Assembly: GCF_003201975.1 (NCBI RefSeq)
Contig: NZ_QJJQ01000019.1
Span: 1 to 64,000, forward strand
Source of the DNA: Pseudogracilibacillus auburnensis
GTDB taxonomy: Bacteria > Bacillota > Bacilli > Bacillales > Amphibacillaceae
Reading direction: 5' to 3'
Length of the DNA stretch: 64,000 nt
Shown: one piece after another, positions 27,079 through 35,548 of the stretch
Layout of the letters: each line of letters opens with the position of its first letter
Numbering within the stretch: position 1 is the stretch's first letter
Position numbers and translations under genes: made by a program
The notes under the pieces: generated by a model
What the model saw: only the letters and a program-made list of their open reading frames with translations
Told to the model about the DNA's origin: nothing
Database searches by the model: none

Positions 27079-27125
27079 TTTTTCTTCCTCCTCGAATTTA
27101 TTCACTACAAAACAGGTGTATCACG

Positions 27126-28028
27126 TTATGCACGGAGTTCGCTACCTGTTAATGTAAAAAATACATCTTCTAGTTTAGGTTGCAATAGTTCAAACTGATC
27201 TAGGACAACACTATTTTTTTTACTTAATTGCAAGATTTTTTCCATCGCTTGCATTGGATTTCTTGTCGTCAATATATATCCTTTTTTATGTTCTGTTATA
27301 GTACCAAGGTGCTCAATTTCTTGAATGTATTTACTACAACGATCACCTGAAAAGTATACGGATGGGATCGCATGTTTTTTTAATAATACGTCCATATTGT
27401 TATGTTCGATTATTTTCCCATGATCAATAAAGGCAATATCATCACAAATTTTTTCAACTTCTTCAATATAATGGCTCGAATATATAATCGTCCGGTTTTC
27501 CTGTTTCATTTCGTTCATCATATTTAAAATGTATTGCCGCGACTGCGGGTCAATTCCGACAGTTGGTTCATCCATCATAATTAACTCTGGCTCTTTCATT
27601 AGAGCACAGCCAATATTAAGCCGTCTTTTCATCCCACCTGAAAATGTTTTCACCTTATCTTTTTTCCGGTCTGATAATCCAATATAAGAAAGCACTTCAT
27701 CGGCACGTTCATGTAATTCTTTGCCTGTTAACCGATACATTTTTCCGAAGAAATATAAGTTTTCTAGAGCGGAAACGTTTTCTTCTAAACAAACTTCTTG
27801 GGGGACATAGCCAATCTTCTGTTTTTGGTTAGCTCCTAGACTTTTTCCGAATGTTATCGTCCCTTCATATTGTTGAATAATCCCGACAATGATTTTAATT
27901 AATGTAGACTTTCCTGCTCCATTAGGACCGACTAAACCGAAACAGCTTCCCTTTTCTATATTGAATGAAATATTTTGTAATGCCTTAGTAGATCCATAGT
28001 TTTTACTCATATTTTTAATGGATAACAA
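27126..28028 (-). CDS. ABC transporter ATP-binding protein
   Basis: 300 aa from the TTG at 28028 (AAGGTGGTGG upstream); the open frame continues further but without a start signal. Walker A GPNGAGKST, Q-loop YVPQE, signature FSGGMKRR, Walker B LIMMDEPTVG, H-loop SSHYIEE. DrrA/CcmA-type with a C-terminal extension of about 80 aa. First gene of the ATPase-permease-LytTR-DUF3021 operon. Confidence 0.9.
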   Translation of the reverse strand: MLSIKNMSKNYGSTKALQNISFNIEKGSCFGLVGPNGAGKSTLIKIIVGIIQQYEGTITFGKSLGANQKQKIGYVPQEVCLEENVSALENLYFFGKMYRLTGKELHERADEVLSYIGLSDRKKDKVKTFSGGMKRRLNIGCALMKEPELIMMDEPTVGIDPQSRQYILNMMNEMKQENRTIIYSSHYIEEVEKICDDIAFIDHGKIIEHNNMDVLLKKHAIPSVYFSGDRCSKYIQEIEHLGTITEHKKGYILTTRNPMQAMEKILQLSKKNSVVLDQFELLQPKLEDVFFTLTGSELRA

Positions 28029-28228
28029 TATAACCACCACCTTATTTGATGGCTTTATCATAAAGGAGATAGATCCCTTTTTGTGGCTGAATGGAATAAC
28101 ATGAAGGTTCCAATGTTCAACATGGTAGGAAAAGTGTTTGAAATTTTTAATTAGGAAAATAATGAGAGTGAATGATGGTAAACTTAATATAGATTTGATC
28201 AAAACGCTGATGGAGAAGGGGAGATAGA

Positions 28229-28957
28229 ATGTTTAAACAAATAGATCAAAAAAAAGCGTTACTTGATACAAAACGTCCTTTATCAAAACATACAGTAAAA
28301 AGTTTACACGAAAAGTTATTGCTTGAATGGACATACAATTCTAACGCAATAGAGGGGAATACATTAACAATCAATGAAATGAAAGTAGTGCTAGAAGGTA
28401 TTACTGTTGGTGGGAAAACGATGCGGGAACATTTAGAGGTTATTAACCACCGTGATGCGATTCTCTATGTGGAAGAAATTGTCGCAAAGGGTGAATCTGT
28501 ATCAGAATGGCAAATTAAAAACATACAACGACTTATTTTAAAAGGGATTCACGATAGGTATGCAGATGTTTACCGGGACCAACAAGTATTTATCTCAGGC
28601 GCCAATCATATACCACCAGACCCATTTCGGATAAATGAACAGATGGATAATTTAATGGAGTGGTACGAAAAAGAAGCAAAACTGTTACATCCTATCATTC
28701 GTGGAGCAATGTTGCATGCCATATTTGTTGGGATTCATCCTTTTATAGATGGCAATGGACGTACAGCACGTTTGTTATTAAATTTGGAACTGATGAAAGA
28801 AGGTTTTCCACCGATTGTAGTTAAAGTAGAAAATCGATTAAATTATTATGAAGCTTTGGATAAAGCAAATACCGCAAAAGAGTATGATGATTTTATTCGG
28901 TTGATAGCCGCGGAAGTCGAGGTATCTTTAGACCTGTATTTACATGCAATGAATTAA
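28229..28957 (+). CDS. Fic domain protein with N-terminal inhibitory helix
   Basis: 242 aa. Canonical active site H-P-F-x-x-G-N-G-R at 170-178, so AMP transfer to a target hydroxyl (AMPylation) or related chemistry is expected. The inhibitory motif S-x-x-x-E-G is at 38-43 (SNAIEG), which places it in class II, where the N-terminal helix blocks ATP in cis. No antitoxin gene is adjacent, as expected for a self-inhibited Fic. RBS GAAGGGGAG. Divergent from the ABC operon. Target unknown. Confidence 0.9.
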   Translation: MFKQIDQKKALLDTKRPLSKHTVKSLHEKLLLEWTYNSNAIEGNTLTINEMKVVLEGITVGGKTMREHLEVINHRDAILYVEEIVAKGESVSEWQIKNIQRLILKGIHDRYADVYRDQQVFISGANHIPPDPFRINEQMDNLMEWYEKEAKLLHPIIRGAMLHAIFVGIHPFIDGNGRTARLLLNLELMKEGFPPIVVKVENRLNYYEALDKANTAKEYDDFIRLIAAEVEVSLDLYLHAMN

Positions 28958-29154
28958 AGGTATGGATACCAATTCATTTTAAAGGGGGCAATCGTTACGT
29001 TTTAGGGGAGAAACATATATATTAATCTGATTGATGAATTAGCTATAATACTTAACATCAAGTCCATTAAAAAATTATTTTAACATACCATTCAAGCACA
29101 TAGTGGAAGCCCATTAGTATGAAAAAACGCCCAGAAACCTGAGCGCAAATCTCG

Positions 29155-29685
29155 TTATTCAGCTAACTTATCAGCAAAAACTTTTACATATGGTGGTAAA
29201 TCGGGTGGACGACGGCTTGAAACAAGGTGACCATCAACAACGACCGCTTCATCTACCCAAGTTGCACCTGCATTTGTCATATCATCTTTAATCCCAGGTG
29301 TGCTTGTTACTTTTTTGCCTTGTAAAATATTGGCTGAAATAAGTACCCAACCTGCATGGCAAATTTGACCGATTGGCTTTTTCGCTTCATCCATCACTTG
29401 GATAAACTTAAGCACCTCAGGATAACGACGTAATTTATCTGGTGCCCAACCACCTGGAACGAGAATAGCATCGTAATCTTCCGCATTTATATCTGTGAAC
29501 GCGTAATCCGTTTTTGCTGGAACACCATATTTCCCGTTGTATGTAACGCCAGCCTCAGGTCCGACTAAATCAACTTGTGCTCCTTCTTCCCGTAAGCGGT
29601 AAACAGGGTACCAATGCTCCAAATCTTCAAATTCATGATCGACCAGAGCGATAACCTTTTTATCTTTTAAACGCATTTTATCCAT
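29155..29685 (-). CDS. PfpI/DJ-1 superfamily protein (YfkM-like)
   Basis: 176 aa. Type-1 glutamine amidotransferase-like fold with nucleophile-elbow Cys in QICHAGW (about 109) preceded by LVPGGWAPDKLRRYPEV, and Glu near the N-terminus. Members include PfpI protease-like stress proteins and deglycase-type enzymes; B. subtilis YfkM is a general stress protein. RBS AAAGG before MDKMRLK; the second Met is an alternative start. Confidence 0.88.
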   Translation of the reverse strand: MDKMRLKDKKVIALVDHEFEDLEHWYPVYRLREEGAQVDLVGPEAGVTYNGKYGVPAKTDYAFTDINAEDYDAILVPGGWAPDKLRRYPEVLKFIQVMDEAKKPIGQICHAGWVLISANILQGKKVTSTPGIKDDMTNAGATWVDEAVVVDGHLVSSRRPPDLPPYVKVFADKLAE

Positions 29686-29754
29686 CCTTTCCTTTTCGTC
29701 CTTCTTTTAGTGTATCAGAAAAAATGGATCTGTCCCAAAGGAAGATGAAAAAAA

Positions 29755-29785
29755 GCCCCCTCACTAAAGTAGTGGGAGACTATCC
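29755..29785 (-). terminator. Terminator of the nirK-nos operon
   Basis: On the minus strand an imperfect stem (CCCACTA / TAGTG-GGGG with a bulge) followed by seven T, just after nosF. Confidence 0.7.
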
Positions 29786-29790
29786 ATCTG

Positions 29791-30522
29791 CTAATCTTTC
29801 TTTTCTACCTGCTTAGGCTTTTCTTCTTGTAAAATGTTTAAAAACACTTCTTCTAAATTCATGCAATTTTGTCTTTTATATATTTGTTGTATACTACCAT
29901 CTTCTTTCACAATACCTTCAAATAGAATAATAACCCGATCAGAAATTTCAATTACGTCTCGCATGATATGACTACTCAAAACAATCGTTTTTCCTGCTTG
30001 TTTTAATTCATTGATAATTTTTTTAAATTCAATGACCCAATATGGATCTAGGCCGTTTGTCGGTTCGTCAAAAATATACACATCGACATCGGCAAGTAAT
30101 GCTTGTGCTAGGTTAACTCGTTGCGACATCCCTTTTGAAAAGGAACTAACTCTTAGGTTACGTACTTCCCATAATCCAACCCTTTTTAAGATAGCGGTAA
30201 TTTTGGTTTGTTTCACCCCTAAAAAATTCGCATAATAACGTAACACTTCAGTTGCTGTCAGTTCAGGGGAGAAATGCATATCATCTGGCATGAAACCAAA
30301 TGACTTTTTCTTATTGACTGTGAATGTAAATGTTCCTGTTGAAGGCTTTTCGATACCGGTGATCAATTTTATTAATGTACTTTTTCCAGCACCATTGCCA
30401 CCACAAAGTACGACACATTCTCCATCATATATCGTTAAATTTGTTGGAACGAGCACTTGTTTTTTACCATATGTTTTTGATAGGTTAACGATTTTTAAAA
30501 CAGCTTTTTTTGTTGACATCAT
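29791..30522 (-). CDS. nosF: ABC ATPase NosF-like, copper/sulfur delivery to cuproenzymes
   Basis: 243 aa. Walker A GGNGAGKST, signature FSKGMSQRV (SKGM instead of SGG), Walker B VYIFDEPTNG, H-loop SSHIM. Such a signature is typical of NosF. It starts two bases after the nosY stop, with GGGGGTGA inside nosY. With NosD and NosY it forms the complex that, in denitrifiers, supplies sulfur for the CuZ site of N2O reductase. No nosZ is in the window. Confidence 0.87.
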   Translation of the reverse strand: MMSTKKAVLKIVNLSKTYGKKQVLVPTNLTIYDGECVVLCGGNGAGKSTLIKLITGIEKPSTGTFTFTVNKKKSFGFMPDDMHFSPELTATEVLRYYANFLGVKQTKITAILKRVGLWEVRNLRVSSFSKGMSQRVNLAQALLADVDVYIFDEPTNGLDPYWVIEFKKIINELKQAGKTIVLSSHIMRDVIEISDRVIILFEGIVKEDGSIQQIYKRQNCMNLEEVFLNILQEEKPKQVEKKD

Positions 30523-30523
30523 T

Positions 30524-31480
30524 TCACCCCCGGACCTTAATCACTTGGTTAGAAACGAAAAGTACAATGAGTACCATGAACAGAATAGATATCATGATGT
30601 AATTGGTTAATATTCCGTTCGTTCCCCATTCATTCAAAATCAGAAATTCAGGACCGAATATATAATCGGCATTAAGCTGTTCAATAGACCAGACACGAAT
30701 AGATTCAATTGGGTTTAATAAAATTAAGATGAGCATACTATTTAATTTTTGCGCATAAGGGATCACATCAACAACAGAGAAAATGATAAATTCATAGACA
30801 AAAACGAGAAAACTCCAGATAAATAATGCTAAAGACAGTCCTTGCATCCTCGTTACACTTATAGCCCCTACAAATAAGGATAATGCTGAAAAAGTAATCA
30901 CAAGTAAAATATTCAACAGAAAGAAGGTGAGAAAAAAGGATGCTTCAATAGCATTTCCTGTAATGGACAAGATGACACCAAAAATACCGTACGAGATTCC
31001 AAGTGAGGCAATTAAAGATGTAGAGAGAGCGATAAATTTGCTAAATAAATAGTAGAAATATGGCATTTGGTATGTTTTATATAAGGATAAACGCCCACCT
31101 TCCTTATCGGCGATAATGGAGTTTGCCCCAAGGATTAAACAAATAATCGGAATGAGCCAAAGCGATAAATTCATTAACATGGCTATGGCACGGTTATATC
31201 CAACATGTTGGTTTACTTCATCGTTGACATTATCTGAGGAAGATATTTCTTCTAATCCAAAATAGGCGGGGTCTACTGTTCCGGTATCAACGACTCCGAC
31301 AGACTCAAGCCCGTACTTTACATCTGTAGGATCAGCTTCAATTGACTTAATGCCGTAGAAATAAAATAGTGCAGCCATTGCCATAAAAAGAATAGTAAAA
31401 TTAAGTAGCCATTTACTTCTTAGTGACAATCGTAATTCATGGCCAATCATTTTTAGGATTGTTTTACTTTTATTCATCAT
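30524..31480 (-). CDS. nosY: ABC permease NosY-like
   Basis: 318 aa from the ATG at 31480 (or 31477); start overlaps the nosL stop, with GAGAAGAGAGTGA as RBS. N-terminal helix, a large extracellular loop (about 45-105), then five more helices, as in NosY. Membrane partner of NosF and NosD. Confidence 0.85.
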   Translation of the reverse strand: MMNKSKTILKMIGHELRLSLRSKWLLNFTILFMAMAALFYFYGIKSIEADPTDVKYGLESVGVVDTGTVDPAYFGLEEISSSDNVNDEVNQHVGYNRAIAMLMNLSLWLIPIICLILGANSIIADKEGGRLSLYKTYQMPYFYYLFSKFIALSTSLIASLGISYGIFGVILSITGNAIEASFFLTFFLLNILLVITFSALSLFVGAISVTRMQGLSLALFIWSFLVFVYEFIIFSVVDVIPYAQKLNSMLILILLNPIESIRVWSIEQLNADYIFGPEFLILNEWGTNGILTNYIMISILFMVLIVLFVSNQVIKVRG

Positions 31481-31976
31481 GGGAATCACTCTCTTCTCCA
31501 TGATGATCGTGATCATGTTCATCTCCATGTTTTAGATCTAGGATATTTAGTTGAAGAAGTTCATCATAAGAAAAAATATCTCCACCATGTGCAGCTTGAA
31601 ACGAATTTGCATCATCCCCTGATTCAAAAGCAATGATTCCATAGTTCATCGGGGTATGGATGGTACTTTCTTGCACATATGTTGCTTCTTTCATGTCAAT
31701 CCATTCTCCTGAATCATGATCGTGAACATAACCAATGCCTACATTCTCATCATTTTCATTTAGATCAATCACCATACATCCAATATCATCATAAATTTTT
31801 GGTGTACCATCTTCTAAAATAACTTGGGTTGCATGTTCTATTTCATTGATTCCCATATTACACTCTGCACAGCTCTCGACATCTCCATCAATTTCGACAG
31901 GATCAAGTGATACTTGGGATGTACAACCAATTAGTAAACCAACGATCAATAAAGGTACGAACAAAAACTTATTCAT
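31470..31976 (-). CDS. nosL: NosL copper-chaperone lipoprotein
   Basis: 168 aa. Lipobox L-I-G-C (Cys18), NosL metal motif C-A-E-C-N-M-G (about 36-42), and a His/Asp/Glu-rich tail (DEHDHDHHGEES) that could bind copper. NosL hands Cu(I) to the Nos system in denitrifiers. Its start overlaps the nosD stop (8 bases), and its end overlaps nosY, so translation is coupled. Confidence 0.9.
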   Translation of the reverse strand: MNKFLFVPLLIVGLLIGCTSQVSLDPVEIDGDVESCAECNMGINEIEHATQVILEDGTPKIYDDIGCMVIDLNENDENVGIGYVHDHDSGEWIDMKEATYVQESTIHTPMNYGIIAFESGDDANSFQAAHGGDIFSYDELLQLNILDLKHGDEHDHDHHGEESDSHDE

Positions 31977-33333
31977 GTCTTTCCCTCCTCGCTGTTTTGA
32001 AAATAACGATACTAAAAATCATAAAGCATAAGAAAATAATAAATGGTTTCCATGAAATTCCCGATTTTAAAACTTTATCAGAATGATGATTCACAACATC
32101 GATATCAATTGTTGCTGGTTTAGCAAGAGGGTGTTCATCGACGACAAATTTGTTTGATACAACTGGTACAAATTGTTCAACCATATTCCAAAGGCGTACA
32201 GCAGGACTACCAGTAAAGATTTGTAAATATGCTTCATTCATTGTTAAATGATAAAATACATCCCCACTTTTATACGCATAATCAATTGTTTCAGTTTGTG
32301 ATATATTTACTGATTGTTGATTGTCCCAGTAGTTACCATATCCATCCCAACTAAATTCGTTTTCATTTTCCTCATTAGAGATGACTTGTTGATTATTACG
32401 AATGAAGTTATTGAGATTTATTTGGTTCCCATTTGAATTTTTCCCAATTTCTATTCCTTTTTCATTACTTTCAATCTGATTAAATTCAATGAGATTTTCA
32501 ATAGCATTTTCTAAGAAAATTCCTTTATTATTTTTTTTCATCACATTTGCCTGAATACTTGAATTGAAGGTATCAAATAGAAAAATTCCTACTCCAGTAA
32601 TCGTTGTGTTCTCATATAAAAAGTTCTTTTTGATTTGCAGGTTATAACTTTGCATAATCATTAATCCATTTCTACTTTGAGAAATATAGTTTTCTGCAAT
32701 AACAACATCTTTTGAATCCATTGTATGAATCCCATATCTTGCTCTTACGATGTTGTTATAGGCAATTTCGCAAAGGTTAGAGTAAGAAATGTATATTCCA
32801 TCATTCGTATCGTACGTAAAGTTAGTTGTTACCCTTGAATTAGGTGCCTCGATTAAATAAATCGCATATCCTTTATTTGAAGCATGTTTAAAACTAGTAA
32901 TCACATTTTCCGTAATGACGTTCCCGTAGCCATCTCGAACGACGATTCCATGAAAAACGTCGTATATCTTATTGTTTTTGATCATGTTCCGGTTTGATTT
33001 AAGGTAGATCCCAGCATTTTGGGATCCACCTTTTTCGATTTGGAGGTTTTCAATTGTAACTTCATCAGCATTTACTGTAAGAACATCGCCTTGACCGGAT
33101 CCCTGTAATGTTGCACCTTTTTTCCCGATCAATTGTACTTTTGTATTGATCGTAAAGTTCCCTTCATATATTCCAGGCTCTAACATAATTTCGTCATTAT
33201 CTTGTGCCTTGTCTAATATTTGCTGGAGATTGTCCGTCGTGTTGACAGTAATTTCACGTGCTTCCGTTTCGATTCCACCGTAGAGGAGAACAGTAGCAAC
33301 AACTAATAGGACAATAGTTAACTTCAGTCTCAT
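31969..33333 (-). CDS. nosD: NosD-like periplasmic-type beta-helix protein
   Basis: 454 aa from the ATG at 33333, 4-5 bases after GGAGGTGA. Signal peptide, right-handed parallel beta-helix with repeated NxI/NxF turns (about 40-320, NosD/CASH type), and a C-terminal membrane helix (about 428-446) that anchors it outside the membrane. NosD works with NosFY in assembly of the copper centre of N2O reductase. Confidence 0.88.
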   Translation of the reverse strand: MRLKLTIVLLVVATVLLYGGIETEAREITVNTTDNLQQILDKAQDNDEIMLEPGIYEGNFTINTKVQLIGKKGATLQGSGQGDVLTVNADEVTIENLQIEKGGSQNAGIYLKSNRNMIKNNKIYDVFHGIVVRDGYGNVITENVITSFKHASNKGYAIYLIEAPNSRVTTNFTYDTNDGIYISYSNLCEIAYNNIVRARYGIHTMDSKDVVIAENYISQSRNGLMIMQSYNLQIKKNFLYENTTITGVGIFLFDTFNSSIQANVMKKNNKGIFLENAIENLIEFNQIESNEKGIEIGKNSNGNQINLNNFIRNNQQVISNEENENEFSWDGYGNYWDNQQSVNISQTETIDYAYKSGDVFYHLTMNEAYLQIFTGSPAVRLWNMVEQFVPVVSNKFVVDEHPLAKPATIDIDVVNHHSDKVLKSGISWKPFIIFLCFMIFSIVIFKTARRERHE

Positions 33334-33371
33334 ATACTCACCTCCAAACATGCATCATTCGCAAGTAAATG

Positions 33372-34427
33372 TTAGTGGCTCATTGTTGCTTTTTCGTCAT
33401 CTAAACCATCTTTCGTCACTTTTAAAATAGCAGATGCTCCTTTTTGTACATGGTTGAACTGGTGGGTAACAATCGGGTAGCTACCTTCTTCTACTACTTC
33501 AAATTCTACAACGGCTCCACCACTTGCTGGCAACATGATTGTTTGCATTCCTTCTAATACGTTGTTCGGATTTCCGTCTTCGTATACATAGTCAAACATC
33601 GTACCAACGACATGGAATGAACTAACTTCATTTGGTCCAACGTTATTGATATAAATTCGGACTCGATCTCCTTCTTTTGCAAGAAGCGGTTCATCTTTTA
33701 ATGTGAACGTATCTCCATTTGTATTACGATCGTCTTCTTTAAGCGCTTTTGTTGAGAATACAACATGTTTAGGACTACCATTCGTAAAATCTTCAAGGTC
33801 ATTATAGTTGTACCATTCGTTTTGAATCATGACGAACTCTTTATCGATTTGGTCATCTGTCGGATAACCGTCTTTCGGTTTTACAATGATCACTCCGTGC
33901 ATTCCGTTTGCAATGTGAGAAAGAATAGGAGCTGTTCCACAATGATACATAAATACTCCAGGATTATCAGCAGGGTAGGTGAATGTTCCAGTTTCATCGG
34001 GTTCTACATTCGTAAAGTTTTTGGAAGGTGAAGTTCTTACAGCATGAAAGTCCATACTATGTGGGATAGCAGGATCCATATTTTTCATCGTAAAGTTTAT
34101 CACATCTCCTTCTTCAACAACGACAAGTGGGCCAGGTACTTCTCCATTAAATGTCCAAGCTTTATACATCTCTCCTTTGTCAATTTCAATGTCTGTAATC
34201 TGGGCAGTCATTTCCACATTGACTTCATTTTCCCCAACTCGTTCTACCTTAAGTGGGATAGGCTCTTGGTTCAGTCCTAGGTGAGGCTTAATGACTTCTG
34301 TTTTCACTTCTTCCGCATTTACTTTTTCAACGTTTTCATTTTGAGTAGGTGAGGCACAGGCCGATAACAACAAGACAGCAGATAAACTAAGACCAGTGAC
34401 AAGGCGGCGGTTAACTTTGTTTAGCAT
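33372..34427 (-). CDS. nirK: Copper-containing nitrite reductase NirK, lipoprotein form
   Basis: 351 aa from the ATG at 34427 after GGGGTGA. Lipobox L-S-A-C (Cys24) anchors it outside the membrane. Two cupredoxin domains with all ligands by pattern: type-1 Cu His123, Cys163, His171, Met176; type-2 Cu His128, His162, His322; catalytic Asp126 and His272. Reduces nitrite to NO. First gene of an operon with nosD, L, Y, F. Multicopper oxidases of other kinds are excluded by the HSMDFH and YHCGT motifs. Confidence 0.92.
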   Translation of the reverse strand: MLNKVNRRLVTGLSLSAVLLLSACASPTQNENVEKVNAEEVKTEVIKPHLGLNQEPIPLKVERVGENEVNVEMTAQITDIEIDKGEMYKAWTFNGEVPGPLVVVEEGDVINFTMKNMDPAIPHSMDFHAVRTSPSKNFTNVEPDETGTFTYPADNPGVFMYHCGTAPILSHIANGMHGVIIVKPKDGYPTDDQIDKEFVMIQNEWYNYNDLEDFTNGSPKHVVFSTKALKEDDRNTNGDTFTLKDEPLLAKEGDRVRIYINNVGPNEVSSFHVVGTMFDYVYEDGNPNNVLEGMQTIMLPASGGAVVEFEVVEEGSYPIVTHQFNHVQKGASAILKVTKDGLDDEKATMSH

Positions 34428-34538
34428 TTTAATCACCCCATAAGTTTTTAGATAAGGTAAGGTGTTTGCCATTCAATCAAATGATGGCTCTCTTTCTGTT
34501 ATCTGCTTGATTGGATGGTTTAACTTATCTTCACTTAT

Positions 34539-34584
34539 AGTATAGGGTATGTCCTTTTACCTATATGTGACTAAAATCACATAT
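34539..34584 (-). promoter_or_regulatory. FNR-dependent class II promoter of nirK-nosDLYF
   Basis: TGTGA-N6-TCACA at 34566-34581, extended to an 8-bp-arm palindrome (34563-34584), centre 34573.5. On the minus strand TATACT occupies 34544-34539. If transcription starts at 34532, the site is centred at -41.5, the standard place for activation by FNR/CRP-type proteins, and no -35 is needed. Oxygen limitation is therefore the probable signal. Confidence 0.9.
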
Positions 34585-34861
34585 CCGATTCGCTTTATGA
34601 CTAATGAATGTCTAACTTGTGGATAAATTGAGAAGTGGTTATAAACGTTGATTTGGCGCAGTTTAAATAGGGAGTGATTCGTTGTTATTTGCTGGAAAAG
34701 AGAGGGGATAGATAGATGAAAAAAGTAGGTATAAAGATATATCATTTTATATAGGGGTAATGTGCTGATTTTGTGATCAATACAAAAAGACTTAGCCTGA
34801 ATAAATAACTAAATCTTTTTTACACCGATAACGGTCACGCTAGAAAGTGTGAATATGCGGA

Positions 34862-35004
34862 AGTGCGGAAAAACTCTAGCTCAGTGCGGAAATTTTTAGG
34901 AAAGTGCAAAAATACATTAGCTCAGTGCGTAAATTTTTCCGAAAGTGCTGAAATTCTTAGCTCAGTGCGGAATTTTTCGAAAAAGTGCGTAAAATTCCAA
35001 TCTC
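34862..35004. repeat. 20/21-bp-period tandem array, locus 2
   Basis: Seven units with AGTGC at 34862, 34883, 34903, 34924, 34944, 34964 and 34984 (steps 21, 20, 21, 20, 20, 20). Odd units end in AGCTC/ATCTC and even units in GGAA/CGAA/AAAA, so the higher unit is about 41 bp. It lies between the nirK promoter and the SspP-like gene. No unit is coding. Confidence 0.9.
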
Positions 35005-35042
35005 GGACGGATAGCTCTTAAGGACGCTTGCACCCTTGTTAT

Positions 35043-35195
35043 TTACATGCCATTACCTGCGTCTTTTCTTTCTTTTCCTTGCATCCTCATTTTATCTTTA
35101 TGTGAACCACTTAACGGCTCTCCGTATGGTTGCTTTGGGCTTTTTGGTAGGTTTGGTTTATCCTGTTGTTTCGGTCCTTTTGGTTTTCCAGCCAT
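35043..35195 (-). CDS. Small acid-soluble spore protein P-like (SspP-like)
   Basis: 50 aa, translated by hand: begins MAGKPKGPKQQ and contains QPYGEPLSGSHKDK, close to the QPEPLSGSKKVK block I remember from SspP of Bacillus; basic, Gly/Pro/Lys-rich throughout. RBS AAGGAGAG eight bases upstream. Its ATG overlaps the stop codon of the upstream zinc-ribbon gene (TAATG), so the two are translationally coupled. If it is SspP, it would be made in the forespore. Confidence 0.6.
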   Translation of the reverse strand: MAGKPKGPKQQDKPNLPKSPKQPYGEPLSGSHKDKMRMQGKERKDAGNGM

Positions 35196-35452
35196 TATGT
35201 ACTCTCCTTTCCACGATAGGTTGCATACTTGATAAACATTTCTTCATCTTCCAATAAACCACAGACACCACATTGTATTTTCAATGATGGTCCCATATAG
35301 AGCATATGGTAAGGTTCAATATTTTCTTTCGTATGCTCTGAGATAATTTCACCGGTATTGGAATCTAATTTCACTATTTTTGCATGTTGTTCAATTAAGT
35401 TAAAGCGGGTTTTGTTTGTTTTACAATTTGGACAACAATAAGGCTTAGCCAT
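35195..35452 (-). CDS. Small zinc-ribbon protein
   Basis: 85 aa with two C-x-x-C pairs (CPNC near 7-10 and CGVC near 61-64), typical of a zinc ribbon, and a hydrophilic middle. RBS GGAGGG. Family not recognised. It overlaps the SspP-like gene by one base and is preceded by the flotillin terminator. Confidence 0.75.
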   Translation of the reverse strand: MAKPYCCPNCKTNKTRFNLIEQHAKIVKLDSNTGEIISEHTKENIEPYHMLYMGPSLKIQCGVCGLLEDEEMFIKYATYRGKEST

Positions 35453-35502
35453 TTTTATTTCCCTCCTTCATGTAGTTTGCCTGCATCCTCACTTTTTATG
35501 TG

Positions 35503-35535
35503 AAAAAAAAGAACAGCATGAGCGCCGTTCTTTTT
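35503..35535 (-). terminator. Terminator of floT
   Basis: On the minus strand AAGAAC (35532-35527) and GTTCTT (35514-35509) with inner GC pairing, then an eight-T run. Confidence 0.8.
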
Positions 35536-35548
35536 AAGATTTACAATT

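Noticed and set aside
34862-35004. CRISPR array
   Set aside because: Units are contiguous 20-21 bp repeats without unique spacers, degenerate, and no cas genes are present.
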